From Moniliella sp. 'wahieum' (lineage: Eukaryota; Basidiomycota; Moniliellomycetes; Moniliellales; Moniliellaceae), in assembly GCA_003971905.1 (NCBI GenBank), contig RSEE01000158.1, positions 39,388 through 103,387 on the forward strand: a stretch of 64,000 bases of DNA, in the 5' to 3' direction. The notes under the pieces are model-generated. The model worked only from the letters and a program-made list of their open reading frames with translations, had not been told where the DNA came from and did not search any database. Of this stretch, positions 53,866-64,000 are shown piece by piece. The number at the start of each line of letters is the position of its first letter. The stretch's first letter is position 1. The translations under genes and the position numbers were made by a program.

Positions 53866-56800
53866 CTATCGCACCCACACACTTGCCCGTGCCTGGATTG
53901 GATTACAAGCCGCACGTGTGCGCATGGGCCAGCGCAGCAACCAGCTGGGCCAGCTGCTGCTGCTGCTCTCTGCCTCCGCCTCCACTCCCACCTCGCCCAG
54001 CGCGCCCAGCGCCGCCGCGCACGCCGCGTCGTCCAGCCCGTCCGGCGCAACACCACCCGCCGCCGCCGCGACCACCTCGCTCCACAGCGCGCTGCCAGGT
54101 CCAGATCGGCCCCGCGCCATCGCACAAGGCGAGGGCCACCGTTGCGTCCTGGTACCCCCAGCGCCCGGGCTGGGCCCATGCGGCCGCCGGCTTCCCAGCC
54201 GCGCACGCAGCCGCGCATCCAGAATGCTCTGCGCCAAGAGCAAGTTGGATGCCAGCCGTACCTCGCCCCCGGTCGCCGCGGCGTGGCTCACCATCTGGTA
54301 CACGCCCGCTGCGCCGCGCGCCGTTTCGCGCTGCTCGGGCACCTGCCCAGGCCCAGCCTCGGCGAGGCCGGGGCGAGCAGACCCAAGAGCCACGCTCTGG
54401 CCCCCGGATTGGTACATGAGATGGGCACGTAGCGTGCTTGGCTTTCTGGACGCAGCGGGCGGAAGCGGGCCAAGGAGACGTGGTCGCTACTCCGCCTGTT
54501 GTTTCTTCGCTGGCGCTGGCGTCCGGCGTGGGGCGCGAGGATGGTGGCTTGGGGCCAATGGCCCACTCGACCTGCACCGTCCGTTTCAACTGAAGCAGCG
54601 TGGGATCCAGCTTTAGGGTCCTCATCAAAGGGTGCTGAGGCCGCGTCTCGGTCGTCGCGCCCGGCACTACGATTCGTGCAGGCCAAAAGCGGGAGGTGGC
54701 AGAGTGAAGCGTGTAAGCTGCCTCGGCGGAGGCAGGAGAGCGGGGCTGACCACTGCGACGGACCGGAGGTGCACCGCTTGGGGTCCCAGTGCGCCGCGTC
54801 GTGCCCCCATGCGCACGAGGGGGGGTTGTGCAGGCTGATCCGTCTCCATGGCCGCTGCCCTCGTTGCTCTGGCGGATCTGCACATAGGGCAATCGTTTCT
54901 GAATGGCCCGTGTCGACATTGCGTGCGACAGCAAGACGCGAATCGAGTGCCAACACCCATAGGTGACGGAACGCCTGCAGATGAGCCCGATTGTCTGTCC
55001 GGGAGGCCGGGAACTGGGGCCAAAGGGAAATGACCAGACTCGCGATCGCCTGGTCGGTGCGAGCCAGGGTGAATCGGCCTCCGCCGAGGAACAAAAGTCC
55101 CAAAGCCATGTGGGTGGCCATTTGGTTGCCGTAGGTCAAGTTGAGGCTATGATGTCGCTCGCGGAGGAAGCGCATTAGATCCACGTCGCCTGTACCAGCC
55201 AAACCAAAGCAAGTGCCAATCCCACCACGTCCAACGCGGCTTGGAGCAATTTAGCGGATCTTGGAAAAGTAGCCGTGAGTTGATGGGCCGCTGCTCTACG
55301 AAGCTGCTCCAATTCCTTGCTCAACACGGCCGGCGCTGGGACAGTGCCCTGTTCCAGCAAACTTGAGACCCATCGCAAACGCCGCACCCATACGCATGTT
55401 GATGTACGCCAGCTGCACAGCCTCCTCGGTCGGTCCGCCGCCCCCTCCGCAGGCGGTCGCTCGGGCAACACATAGTCCTGCACACACGCAGGAAGACTCG
55501 AACGCAGCCAGCTGGCCTCATCTCGAATCTCGTCCCACATGATCAAGGAGCGGCCAGTACGCGAACCAACAGCAGGTCCGGCCGAATTTCGTCCATCTGG
55601 GCCAGCGATTCAGGTAAACTGATCCGTCGTGCCACGGTGGCCAGGCCCGAGCGGAGGAAGATGAAAGCCAAAGCGATCGTGGCAGGGGCAGAAGCGATGG
55701 CCATGCGGTGCAGACGCTGGGTGGAGCGCAGACCGACATACTCGACTCGATTGGCTGGGTAGCCAGCACGCTTGCGCCCGAACCGGCCTCAGACGGACAA
55801 CCGTCCATCAAGTCTTGCAAACGTTTTATGATTCTCCAATCCACCTCGCTCTGCACCGTCTCCCGTCGCGCTCGTCCTAGCAGAACGAGGCCGAGGGAGA
55901 AGCCGGCCGCCAAGGCGTGGCCCTCGCGATAGTCCGTTTGCAGATCCGGGCTCTCTGGTTCGGGCGGTGCCAAGTCGCGCAGCAGAACCTCGACTTGGGC
56001 GCGTTGGTCCGACGCCATGAACAGCAGCCCAACACTCAACAGGCCCGCAGCTTGGGTCGTGAACGGGGTATTGAGCGGCGCCGAGTCGGGGCAAAAAGGA
56101 CGGAAGCTGATGACGTTAACGTAAACGCCGTCCGATCTTGTGTTCCCACAAACGTGCAGGCCAACCCCAGAATCACCCCAACCGAGGTGAGCTCGTGCTG
56201 GTGGACGAGGTAGCGCCAAGCATGCACACGCCCCAACCCCCCAGTTGCCCCACAGCCCCACTCCCAGTAGGAACCGGCATGCGTGCATTGGGCTCCCCTC
56301 CTTGCGCTCGGAAAAGCCAATGGCTATCGATCCCTCCGCGATTGTCACTCACCATCGACAGGGCCGAGCGACGCCGTTATGAAAGTAGACCCATTCCATC
56401 TCTCCTGCATCCTTGACGGTCGGCGTGGTCCACTTTTGCTTGTCCACCCGTACTTCCAGCACAAGCGGGGGCGTAGACCAACTCCGGGTCGATACCCAAG
56501 GCTTGCTCCGCAGCGTCAGCATACCCCTGCCAACGGTCGTGGCCTGGATACGACACAGCCCACCCATGACAGCGCAATGTGTCCTCGCTAGGGCAATGTG
56601 AGTCAGCATGTGGGAGAAAAAAGGGGGGGGGGGGGGGGGGGAAATGACGTACTCGGCATGCTTGGACCCGATTCGGACAAACTGGGGTCTCGAGGTATCG
56701 AGCATACGGCAGGCTTCTTGCAGACGAAAGTCGTGGGGGAAAAGTTGGCCACAGAGGGGTGGCAAGAATATGGAGCTCTTGGTTGAGAAGGAGGGAAGGG

Positions 56801-59418
56801 TGCGGATGTCCGACTCGTAAAAGACCAGTCCTGCTTCGTCCTGGTTCTTCGACGCATCCCCCTCGGTTAGTTGCGCCGCACAGTCCATCCTTCCCACCAG
56901 TTCGAGTGCGGCACGGGATCGCAGCACCAGGGAAAGTCATGGGTGGCTCGCAAAACTGGATCCACATCGATTGCCGGGACAAGCTGGGCAATGTCAGCGA
57001 CAGTCATTGTTTTTGGCCAAGCGGTCGAGCTGGTCAGAGGAGTGCGCCAACCAGGTTTGGTACGTTGCCTGGTCATGGGAGGAAGAAAGGATCTTGCGCT
57101 GCGCCTCCAGTTCGGCAGTCCATCCCAGGCGCCAACAGAAAGACCGCAGTCCATCGCATCTTGCTTCATCTAAGCCCAGGCCCAGGCAAAACGAGTGAAT
57201 AGGTCCTCAGAGACCACAGTCTTGTGGCTGACCAAATAGTCCAGCCAATCAAAGCGGGGATCCGGTTGGCTGAGCCTGGGTGGTTCCGAAGCGGATGTGT
57301 CGCCGAGCCTTGCGGACCAATACTCGGCCAAGGATTGGGCCCCACATTGGTTTGCTAACTGGACCAAAAGCTTGGCCAACGGCCTGACTGAGGTTTGGCG
57401 TAGCCGCATGTCCAACATGAATTCTTGAGCCAGTAGATGCAAGGTGGCCAATGCTCGGCGGTCCTCTGGGGTGAGCTGGACCGAAGTGGTAGGCTCAGCT
57501 GGGGGAACAGGAACGATTTGACCCCCCTCTGACGACGGAGCGAGAGAGTCGAGGGCGAGCAGAGGAAGATCAAAGCGAGCGTTGGCTCGTTGAATTCGGG
57601 CGAGAAGACCGGTTTGGGACGCAGTCAGACCAGGTTTGCGACAAGCCGACAAGCCGGCCGAGGCAAGAGACGACGGAGCCACGTTGCCAAAGCAGGCAGT
57701 GCAAAACGCATTCCACTCGAAAGAGACAAACTCGTCGCTGCAAACGGGTGCACCCCTGGACCTCGGGTAGTTGCCGAGAATGCAGACATGGCGGATGTAG
57801 GGGCAACGTATCGAGCACAGCGCTCAGGGCAGCCAATGCAGCCGACGTGAGGGCACATTTGGGTTCAAAGGTGGTGAGAGGTGCCGGGATGGGGACAAGC
57901 AGCAACTGCTTCCCTTCCTCTGGAGATGCCAACGTGGAGGACCACTGCAACGATCGAGCTTCTTGTCGGTCACCCATGACAAAATCAAAGGGCGCCTCTT
58001 CCCCCTTCTTGGGGGGAAGGAGCTGGACGGTAAGCTCTAGGTTAGCAGGAACAGATAGTTGCTCCAAGAGAGAGACCAGGGCGTGGCTCGGTTCCGACGC
58101 CTCCACATCATCCCAGGGTCCGGCGGATCATCAGTGGGGTGGTTGATGACGACCCCCTTGATATCCGAAGCGGGAATTTTGGGGTGTGGTGCCATTGTAC
58201 GAGGAGGAGGATGGGGTTCTCATCATTGCCGAGGGTGTGCGGGAGATGCCAGAGGAGGAGCGTGCCATGGTGGACGCCTGTGCCATTGCGGACGGGGGTG
58301 GCCCATGGCAGATGGGGTGCGGGTCATACCAGAAGCGGTGCGTGCCATGCCGGAAGCTGTTCGTGGCCGCAACGAAGCACGGCGGGAGCTGAGACCATTG
58401 CCGCGTCGGCATCATCGTCGGCAGGGGGTGCAGAGGCCGGCGCGGGGGTCATCCAACTTGCTCGCCTGGTCCGATCCAGGGCGTCGCCCTCAGCGGCCAT
58501 GTAAGTCTGTGGTCTGGCCTTAGACATGGTGGATGGGATGCTTGGCCTGCCGCGGGCTAAAGCCGGGGTTCAAAGCCAATAGCGGGTGTGGAGAGGGCAG
58601 GCTGAGCGTTGGCGGCACCGACAGAGTAACTGTATATTTGAACGGTGTCCGTGTCGGGCGAGCGGGTGACCAAGATCTTCGCATCCCCATAGCACGCTGT
58701 TCCAGCCGGTGTCTCGTCGAGAACAGCAAACACGCGGAGGGGTTCTTGATACAGGACGAGAGGTGCCGGAGCAGGGGTGTCGGATGCGGGACGCGAGGGT
58801 ATCGGGGGGCGGAGGCATATGGTTTTGGTGCGGTAGACCGCCTGGAGCTCGGCGAGTGGCCTCGAAAAATAGAAGAGGCTCGGCAAACGCTCGGGGGTGC
58901 CGGCGCCGGGGAGTGGTAGTGCATAGTCCTCCGCCTCAGGGAGGCGAGTGATGAACACGCCCCGCTCCGCCGGCCACATCGCAGCCGCGGCGAAGGCGAA
59001 GGGCACGTGGATGGGGTCCAATCCCCACATCGGGGGACAGATGCAGAGGGTGTGGCGGAAGAGAACACAGAGAGACATGCCTTCCGCGGCTGGCAGGCCG
59101 GGCAGGTCTGGAAGGGACGCCCAGCAGGCATCGACAATGTCGGCCTCGAAGGAGTAGGGCGCGACGAGGCGTGCGCCGCGCACATGCAGCAGGGACGATC
59201 CCTTCCAGCGGAGCGAGCGGGAGCTGTCGGTGCGCCAGTCGGCGGACACGCCCTCGAGGGTTCCTGACCCCGCGCGGGGCCGGAAGGCGGCGCGGGGGGG
59301 CGGGGGGGCGCGAGGGCCTGCTTGCGCTCGATAACGGAGCGCAGAGAGACGAGGATGGGGAGTGCTCCTGCGCCACATACGCCTCCAGCCAGGCGGCGTG
59401 TGGCAGGTCGATGGCCAT
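53866..59418 (-). CDS. APC1: Anaphase-promoting complex subunit 1 (APC1/Cut4)
   Basis: APC1 is the large scaffold of the APC/C ubiquitin ligase that triggers anaphase. The ATG at 59418 opens MAIDLPHAAWLEAYVAQEHS. The N-terminal propeller has GARLVAPYSFEADIVDACWA, FRHTLCICPPMWGLDPIHV and SLFYFSRPLAELQAVYRTKT. A Ser-rich loop with SSSGISRTPSAMMRTPSSSS lies at about 58190-58300. The middle domain has VEWNAFCTACFGNVA, LLAQEFMLDMRLRQTSVRPL and PHDFRLQEACRMLDTSRPQF. An intron at 56588-56652 (GTACGT...CCCTAG) contains a G19/C19 run. The PC-repeat part shows HELTSVGVILGLACTFVGTQ, TQAAGLLSVGLLFMASDQRA, YREGHALAAGFSLGLVLLGR, INMRMGAAFAMGLKFAGTG, YGNQMATHMALGLLFLGGGR and AHLQAFRHLWVLALDSRL. More than ten frame changes. 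The stop at 53866 is the best guess. Confidence 0.92.
56623..56641. repeat. Poly-G homopolymer, 19 nt, inside APC1 intron
   Basis: Uninterrupted run of 19 G on the plus strand (C19 in the APC1 transcript, feeding a TTTTTTCTCCC pyrimidine tract before the branch CTGAC and CCCTAG). Confidence 0.9.
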
Positions 59419-59962
59419 GGCGGCGGGGAGGCTGGCGCTGGCGCAGGCGCGGGATGCCAAGGTGGTGGTTGTGTTGGTCGGCGCGTAGCCGTAGCGCTTA
59501 GGACGTCGGCAGCGGGCCAACCCTAGCCACGCGTCTGAGATCTGACCGATGGCAGCCTCGATGGGTGATGAACTGAATATATGAGTGCGCACTGTCCTCA
59601 AACCAAACCAGCACGCTAGTCCTCCTTCTTTCAACAGTACCCTCACTTGCAAAGGACACCACGACACATACTAGGTAGCTACCAATTCGCATCCCCCCTC
59701 CCTCCAGTGAGCTACCAACAAATATCTTGCATCTGTACCAAAAAAAGCAGCACACATGCACTCGAACAATGATAATATCAAAAAACCGGGTGGTGGGGAA
59801 TATGCATGTGAGTAAACCAACAGATGAAAGGACAGTGACGGCGGGCAACACAGCGACGCGAACCACACGACGGCATACAGAAGAGACAGGGATGTGATGT
59901 CCCCCTGAGGCAGCGCCTGAGCTGGCCTCGAGAGGCAAACAGCGCGAGGAACAAGAACGACT
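59419..59962. other. Promoter region of APC1 / 3' flank of MFS gene
   Basis: 544 bp between two genes on the same strand. AT-rich stretch at 59730-59790. No gene recognised. Confidence 0.55.
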
Positions 59963-61922
59963 TTAGTCACCGTAGGCGAAGTTGGAAGAAGCACGGAACT
60001 TGGCCCCCATCATGTAGAAGAAGAAGGGGATGGGAAGCATGCCGACGGCAATGAAGCCCAGCAACGAACTGGCCCATTGGTTGCGCATGTGGTGGTACAT
60101 GGGCGACACAAACAATGGCACAGCCGCAGCGCAAAGCGAACGGAGAAGCGTCTTGGCTGCCAGGGCTGAGGCGGCGTAGCTCGGGTAGACATCCACAAGG
60201 TAGTTGTTGGCACTCAAGTAGACACTGACAAAGGCAAACCCAAGCGTCACACCACCACCAATGCAAGGGCCCGTCCAGTGAACAAACGGCATGCTGGTCC
60301 AGGCAAAGATAAACAGACCGCAAGGAAGGATAACAGCGCCAATCATCATCAGCGGGAGACGGTCTTCCGGGGTGTTGCCCTTTTCAGCACCTGCGGCCAA
60401 GCGCTGAGCCGCCCTGCGCTTGTACATGGGCTCGTTCCATGTCAAAACAAATAGCAGGGCCAGAAGGATACCGACGACGATAGCCATAAATGTAGTGCCC
60501 GTCAGACCTTCGTTGAATGTGACCCTGCGCGAAGACGATAGGGAAGGCGAAGAAGAGCAGGTAAAGCAGGGCTAAACGGAGAAATGGGTCAGAAATCGGG
60601 TCCAAGGAGCAAAGGCAACAAAAAATACGTACAGTAGATGAGGCAAAGATAAAGAAAACAGGGTGAGAATGGCTTCCTTGACAAGCATCTCAAACGGACG
60701 GTACAGAGAAACCATCATAGTCTTGACAAAGCTGAGCTCGGTGCGCTCCATAGCAGTTTGGTACCGTTCATCACCCGTCTTTTTGCGCAGCTTCTTGGCA
60801 CGAGCTTTGAGAATAGTGGAGCCAAGCGTTTCAGGGACGAAGACCATGATGACAAGCATGATGAACGTGTACGCAAACAAGGTCCAATAGATCCAGCGCC
60901 AACCCTTGTAGATTGTGGTAGCGGTCGCAATCCATCCACCGACAAGGGGACCCATAGCGGGGCCAAGGAAGAGCACACTGGAAAAGATGGCCATGGGGAT
61001 ACCCTTTTCCTCAACCTTCCAGATGTCCGACAGTGTACCACCCACGTTGGTCATGGGCGCCGACGCGGCCAAGCCAGCAATCATACGGCACGCCAACAGT
61101 GTTGCCAAGTTTTGTGAAATGGCACAGGGAAGTGAAAACTGAGAAGGGAGACTGTCAGTAAGGGCCCCCAAGAAGGGGGGTGAGATACGTACGCCATAGA
61201 GAACACCGGTAATGATGTAAACCGGACGGCGACCAATAAACTCCGACAGGGGGGCGAAGAGCATCGGTCCAAAGCCAAAGCCAGCGACAAAAGGGTGATA
61301 GACAAGTTGGCAGACACTTCAGCGACGTGCAGATTGGCAGCAACTCCCTCGAGGTCACCGGTGGGCATGGAGGATCCGATAGCCATACAAAAGCATAATG
61401 CGGAGGTGTAAGCGGAAATGAGCCTGCAAAAATGTCAGTACAGGGATGCCCAAAGGAATGAGAGGGATAGGAGAGGAATGTTTACGCACCACTTCTTGCG
61501 CAGGCTGAAGTTACGAGGATTGTCAGGGTCGTTGGGACCAAATTCGACTAAGAAGGGGTCGTCCTTCTCCTCCTCGGCTGTGCGGGAGACGACTTCGAGA
61601 TCAGCTTCGTCCACCAGGCGCCCTCAGCGTCATTAAGTGGCTCCGATCCGACACGGTCAAGGGAGTCGTGAGAGTAGATCGGTCCCGCTGCCGAGGGCAT
61701 ACGCGATGTGTCACGTCTTGACACGCGAGCCTATTGGGGCGGGCGTCATGCCCACATCGCCGGGGGAGGTAAAAGTGGGAGCTTCAAATGGTCGATTCTC
61801 GAACGAAGAGCGGCGCGGCTCTTGCTGCTTTTCGTTCAACGGAGCGTCGGGGGCCTTCTCTTTGGAGTGAAGGGCATCGATGGCAGTGGTGGCTTCTGAG
61901 GCGGGAGGGTGCTGTTGGCCAT
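59963..61922 (-). CDS. MFS drug:H+ antiporter-1 (DHA1) / polyamine-type transporter
   Basis: A 12-TM major facilitator of the fungal DHA1 group that includes polyamine (Tpo) and drug exporters. The ATG at 61922 opens MANSTLPPQ, then after a frame change TAIDALHSKEKAPDAPLNEK and a phosphosite-rich N-terminus. FGPNDPDNPRNFSLRKK precedes helix 1, a hallmark of the group. Helix region CMAIGSSMPTGDLEGVAANL is followed by LSEFIGRRPVYIITGVLYG (motif A), CRMIAGLAASAPMTNVGGTL, GPAMGPLVGGWIATATTIYK, GWRWIYWTLFAYTFIMLVIM with VPETL, then RPFEMLVKEAI, YLLFFAFPIVF and GPCIGGGVTLGFAFVSVYLS. NYLVDVYPSYAASALAAKTL is a further group motif. Introns: 61139-61192 and 60572-60632 (both GTACGT). About four frame changes. 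Substrate unknown. Confidence 0.88.
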
Positions 61923-64000
61923 GGTGTAACAAGTAGTCGGGATACACGGCCAGTGGGTATGGTATCACTGCACGGGATCGGCTGCAGGTTCAGAGCCCAG
62001 TTGCTGTGAGAAGACAGCTGGAAGGAGGGGAGGGACGAGGGGCGAGGGCAGGGAGAGGAAAGGGAGCGATGGATCCGGGAGGAAAGAGCGCTGGTTTATA
62101 TGTGACCTGCAGGCTTGGGCGAACAATTGAATGAACTAGTTCTCTTGTCGGACAGGCGGGCACTCACGCATCACGCGCTCGCACGAGGTCAGCCTGAGGC
62201 GGAGGCTTGACTGGTGATGGGTGATCGATCGAATCGCGCATGCGGCCGCAGCACGCCAGTGTGGAGGCGTGCATCAGCACCTGTTATGTTTGCCTCAACG
62301 TCTGCGAGGCGGCGACAGCCGGCACGAGTCCAGGGTTGTCTGTCCCGTGTGGGCCCAACTGACACACTCACGCACCCATGTCACCTGTCATCGATGTCAT
62401 CGATCCTCCACATCCGCCTCAGGCCGCCTTCGCCCTGTCCGAGCACGCGTCACATGTGTCCCATGTCGTACTGGGGCTACTGTGGCCTCAAGGCCTGAAG
62501 CTCTTGAGATCTGAGTCAGGCCTGAGGGGCCCGAGGGCGTGAATTTTGCCAGGCCCCAGATCCCAGGGAGAGCAACAACTCATCGATCTTGAATCCATGA
62601 TCGAGTCATCGAATCATCGAATCATCGAATCATCATGCATCAGCGAAAATCGATAGTCGATCGATATAATCGTCGTAACCGATCAAATTCAAATTCGATG
62701 ACCGCTAAAAATGGTAACCCACAGCAGCCCCCGACCCGTCACCGTAACCGGCGTACCCCGTAGCCGGCATAACCCGTGCCTCCGTCACGCGTCACCCGCC
62801 AACCCATCCGTCTCATAGACGGTAACCGGTAACAGGGGTAACCAGTGATGACGCGATGCCATGTACCAGAGGTACTGACTGGTGGCTCTCGGTGGTTCCA
62901 GGGCAGCCCAAGGCAACTTAAGCTTGCACACACGCTTTTCTTTATTCTTGGGGTGCGAGACGAGTTACGCGTTACGCGCTTACCAGTTACGCGTACGGTC
63001 GAATCTGGGACATGGCACTCCGTATACTCCATCCGCACATAGGGCATGGAATACCTGTTGGAATCAGACGCCAGGGCGCGTACCTGTTGGTCAAAACTTG
63101 GCGGTTTTCACTCGGCCTGAGCCTCAACAGGGCCTCAGGGCTTCATCGAGATCATCCATCTTTAATCGTCTTCAATGGAAGTTACAACAACCAACCGTTA
63201 GCTAATAGCTGTCCAGGCTTTTGTGCATGGCGTTATCTTGTTCGTTGCCAAGGCACACATGATATGTGGGAGTCCCCAGAGGCCTCGTGGTAAACGCTGA
63301 ACACGTTGAATAGTGGGCGAGCTGGCTGAACGCTGAACTTCAGCACTGAAAGCACTCAACCCGGGCACGTCGAGGACGTCCAACGTTCACGAGTTAACCG
63401 CCAACGGGGCTAACGGGCAACGTAGCAACCGAACAGTTCTTTGGGGGCAATCCGTACTGTCGCGCGAGCGAAAGGATACGTCAAAAAAGCACTGCCCCGC
63501 CGCCAAGTCCGGCAAGCAAAGGCATGAGAGCAGTGTCCCATTATAAACCCGCTCCGTCCGAATGCTTGATGCATGACAACACGGTTAACATGCCAACTAA
63601 GTACTCGTCTTCGTTTTGTGTGGTGAACACCTCCAGTTGATGCTGTCTTGTGTGTCTGGCTAACTAGCTTAACCCGTAACCAGCGTAACGGCTTACCACC
63701 AATAGCCGCTACTCTCCCAAGGGTTAAGGTCATTAAGGCTAAGGCTCAATGCCGACAACCATAAGGATAAAACTGTTTAATCGTAGCATGTCCTTCCTCA
63801 CGCTTGAGCCCATTTGGGCCATGTTGAGAGGCTTGAGGTCAAGCCTTTGATATCCCTGAAAGGGCCTCTAAAGCCTCTCAAACTCAAGCCCTCATGCAAT
63901 CCTCATGCAGCTCTCAAAAGCTAGTCAAGCTGCGAGCGCATTGAATATTGATGCGCCAATGTCAAAGACCTCAATAGGTGCTTCACGTCTTGACGTTGGG
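61923..64000. other. 2-kb terminal spacer, repeat-rich, no gene recognised
   Basis: Contains ATCATCGA tandem units, GTAACCGG and CGTTACGCG words (62700-63000), and palindromic GAGGCTTGAGGTCAAGCC at 63829-63847. Open frames are short and have no motif. It holds no TTAGGG telomere repeat. Confidence 0.5.
62604..62640. repeat. (AATCATCG)n tract
   Basis: Three to four tandem AATCATCG/GAGTCATCG units followed by AATCATCATGCATC. Similar in kind to 11580-11705. Confidence 0.85.

Noticed and set aside
59963..61922. Functional polyamine system linking the amine oxidase and the MFS transporter
   Set aside because: They are 50 kb apart, and neither substrate can be assigned from sequence.

Overview
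The window is nuclear DNA of a GC-rich fungus, most likely a basidiomycete and possibly Ustilaginomycotina. The evidence is short spliceosomal introns (mostly 50-120 nt), two Zn2Cys6 transcription factors, RTA1 and SHR3 families found in fungi, ATG1 and APC1 homologues with a basidiomycete-like layout, and intergenic DNA full of short direct and palindromic repeats. The species cannot be named from the sequence. A recurrent feature is the 5' splice site GTACGT, seen in most introns that could be placed.

Layout, left to right: a partial WDR5/Swd3-like WD40 gene (-), ALG10 (+), a 94-aa unknown (-), a probable Mis14/Nsl1 kinetochore gene (-), NADP isocitrate dehydrogenase (+), an FAD amine oxidase (-), a mobile-element zone (solo LTR, unknown gene, degraded Ty3/gypsy chromovirus), a Zn2Cys6 factor (-), SHR3 chaperone (+), histone H1 (-), a second Zn2Cys6 factor (-), a second solo LTR, the SUMO E1 subunit AOS1 (+), an unknown low-complexity gene (-), an RTA1 membrane protein (-), a further unknown (-), Rab5/Ypt5 (-), a reverse-transcriptase scrap, an AAA ATPase (-), ATG1 kinase (+), AP-1 sigma (-), an intron-bearing elongator tRNA-Met (-), two Ser/Pro-rich unknowns (+ and -), APC1 (-) and an MFS transporter (-). 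The last 2 kb is repeat-rich and has no recognisable gene.

The genes are mainly housekeeping and form no obvious cluster. Themes are chromatin and cell cycle (WDR5, H1, Mis14, APC1, AOS1), membrane traffic and autophagy (Rab5, AP-1 sigma, ATG1, SHR3), ER glycosylation (ALG10) and metabolism or transport (IDH, amine oxidase, RTA1, MFS).

Many conserved genes are broken by single-base gains or losses, often in short homopolymers. IDH is broken roughly every 50-150 nt, whereas AP-1 sigma and the visible WDR5 exons are intact. Unpolished sequence error is more likely than real decay. Gene spans below therefore cover several reading frames, and coordinates of starts, stops and introns inside broken genes are approximate.

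The clearest new observation is a pair of nearly identical solo LTRs of about 180 bp (11835-12015 and 26154-26333). They lie in opposite orientation, have TG...CA ends, and each is flanked by its own perfect 5-bp target duplication.
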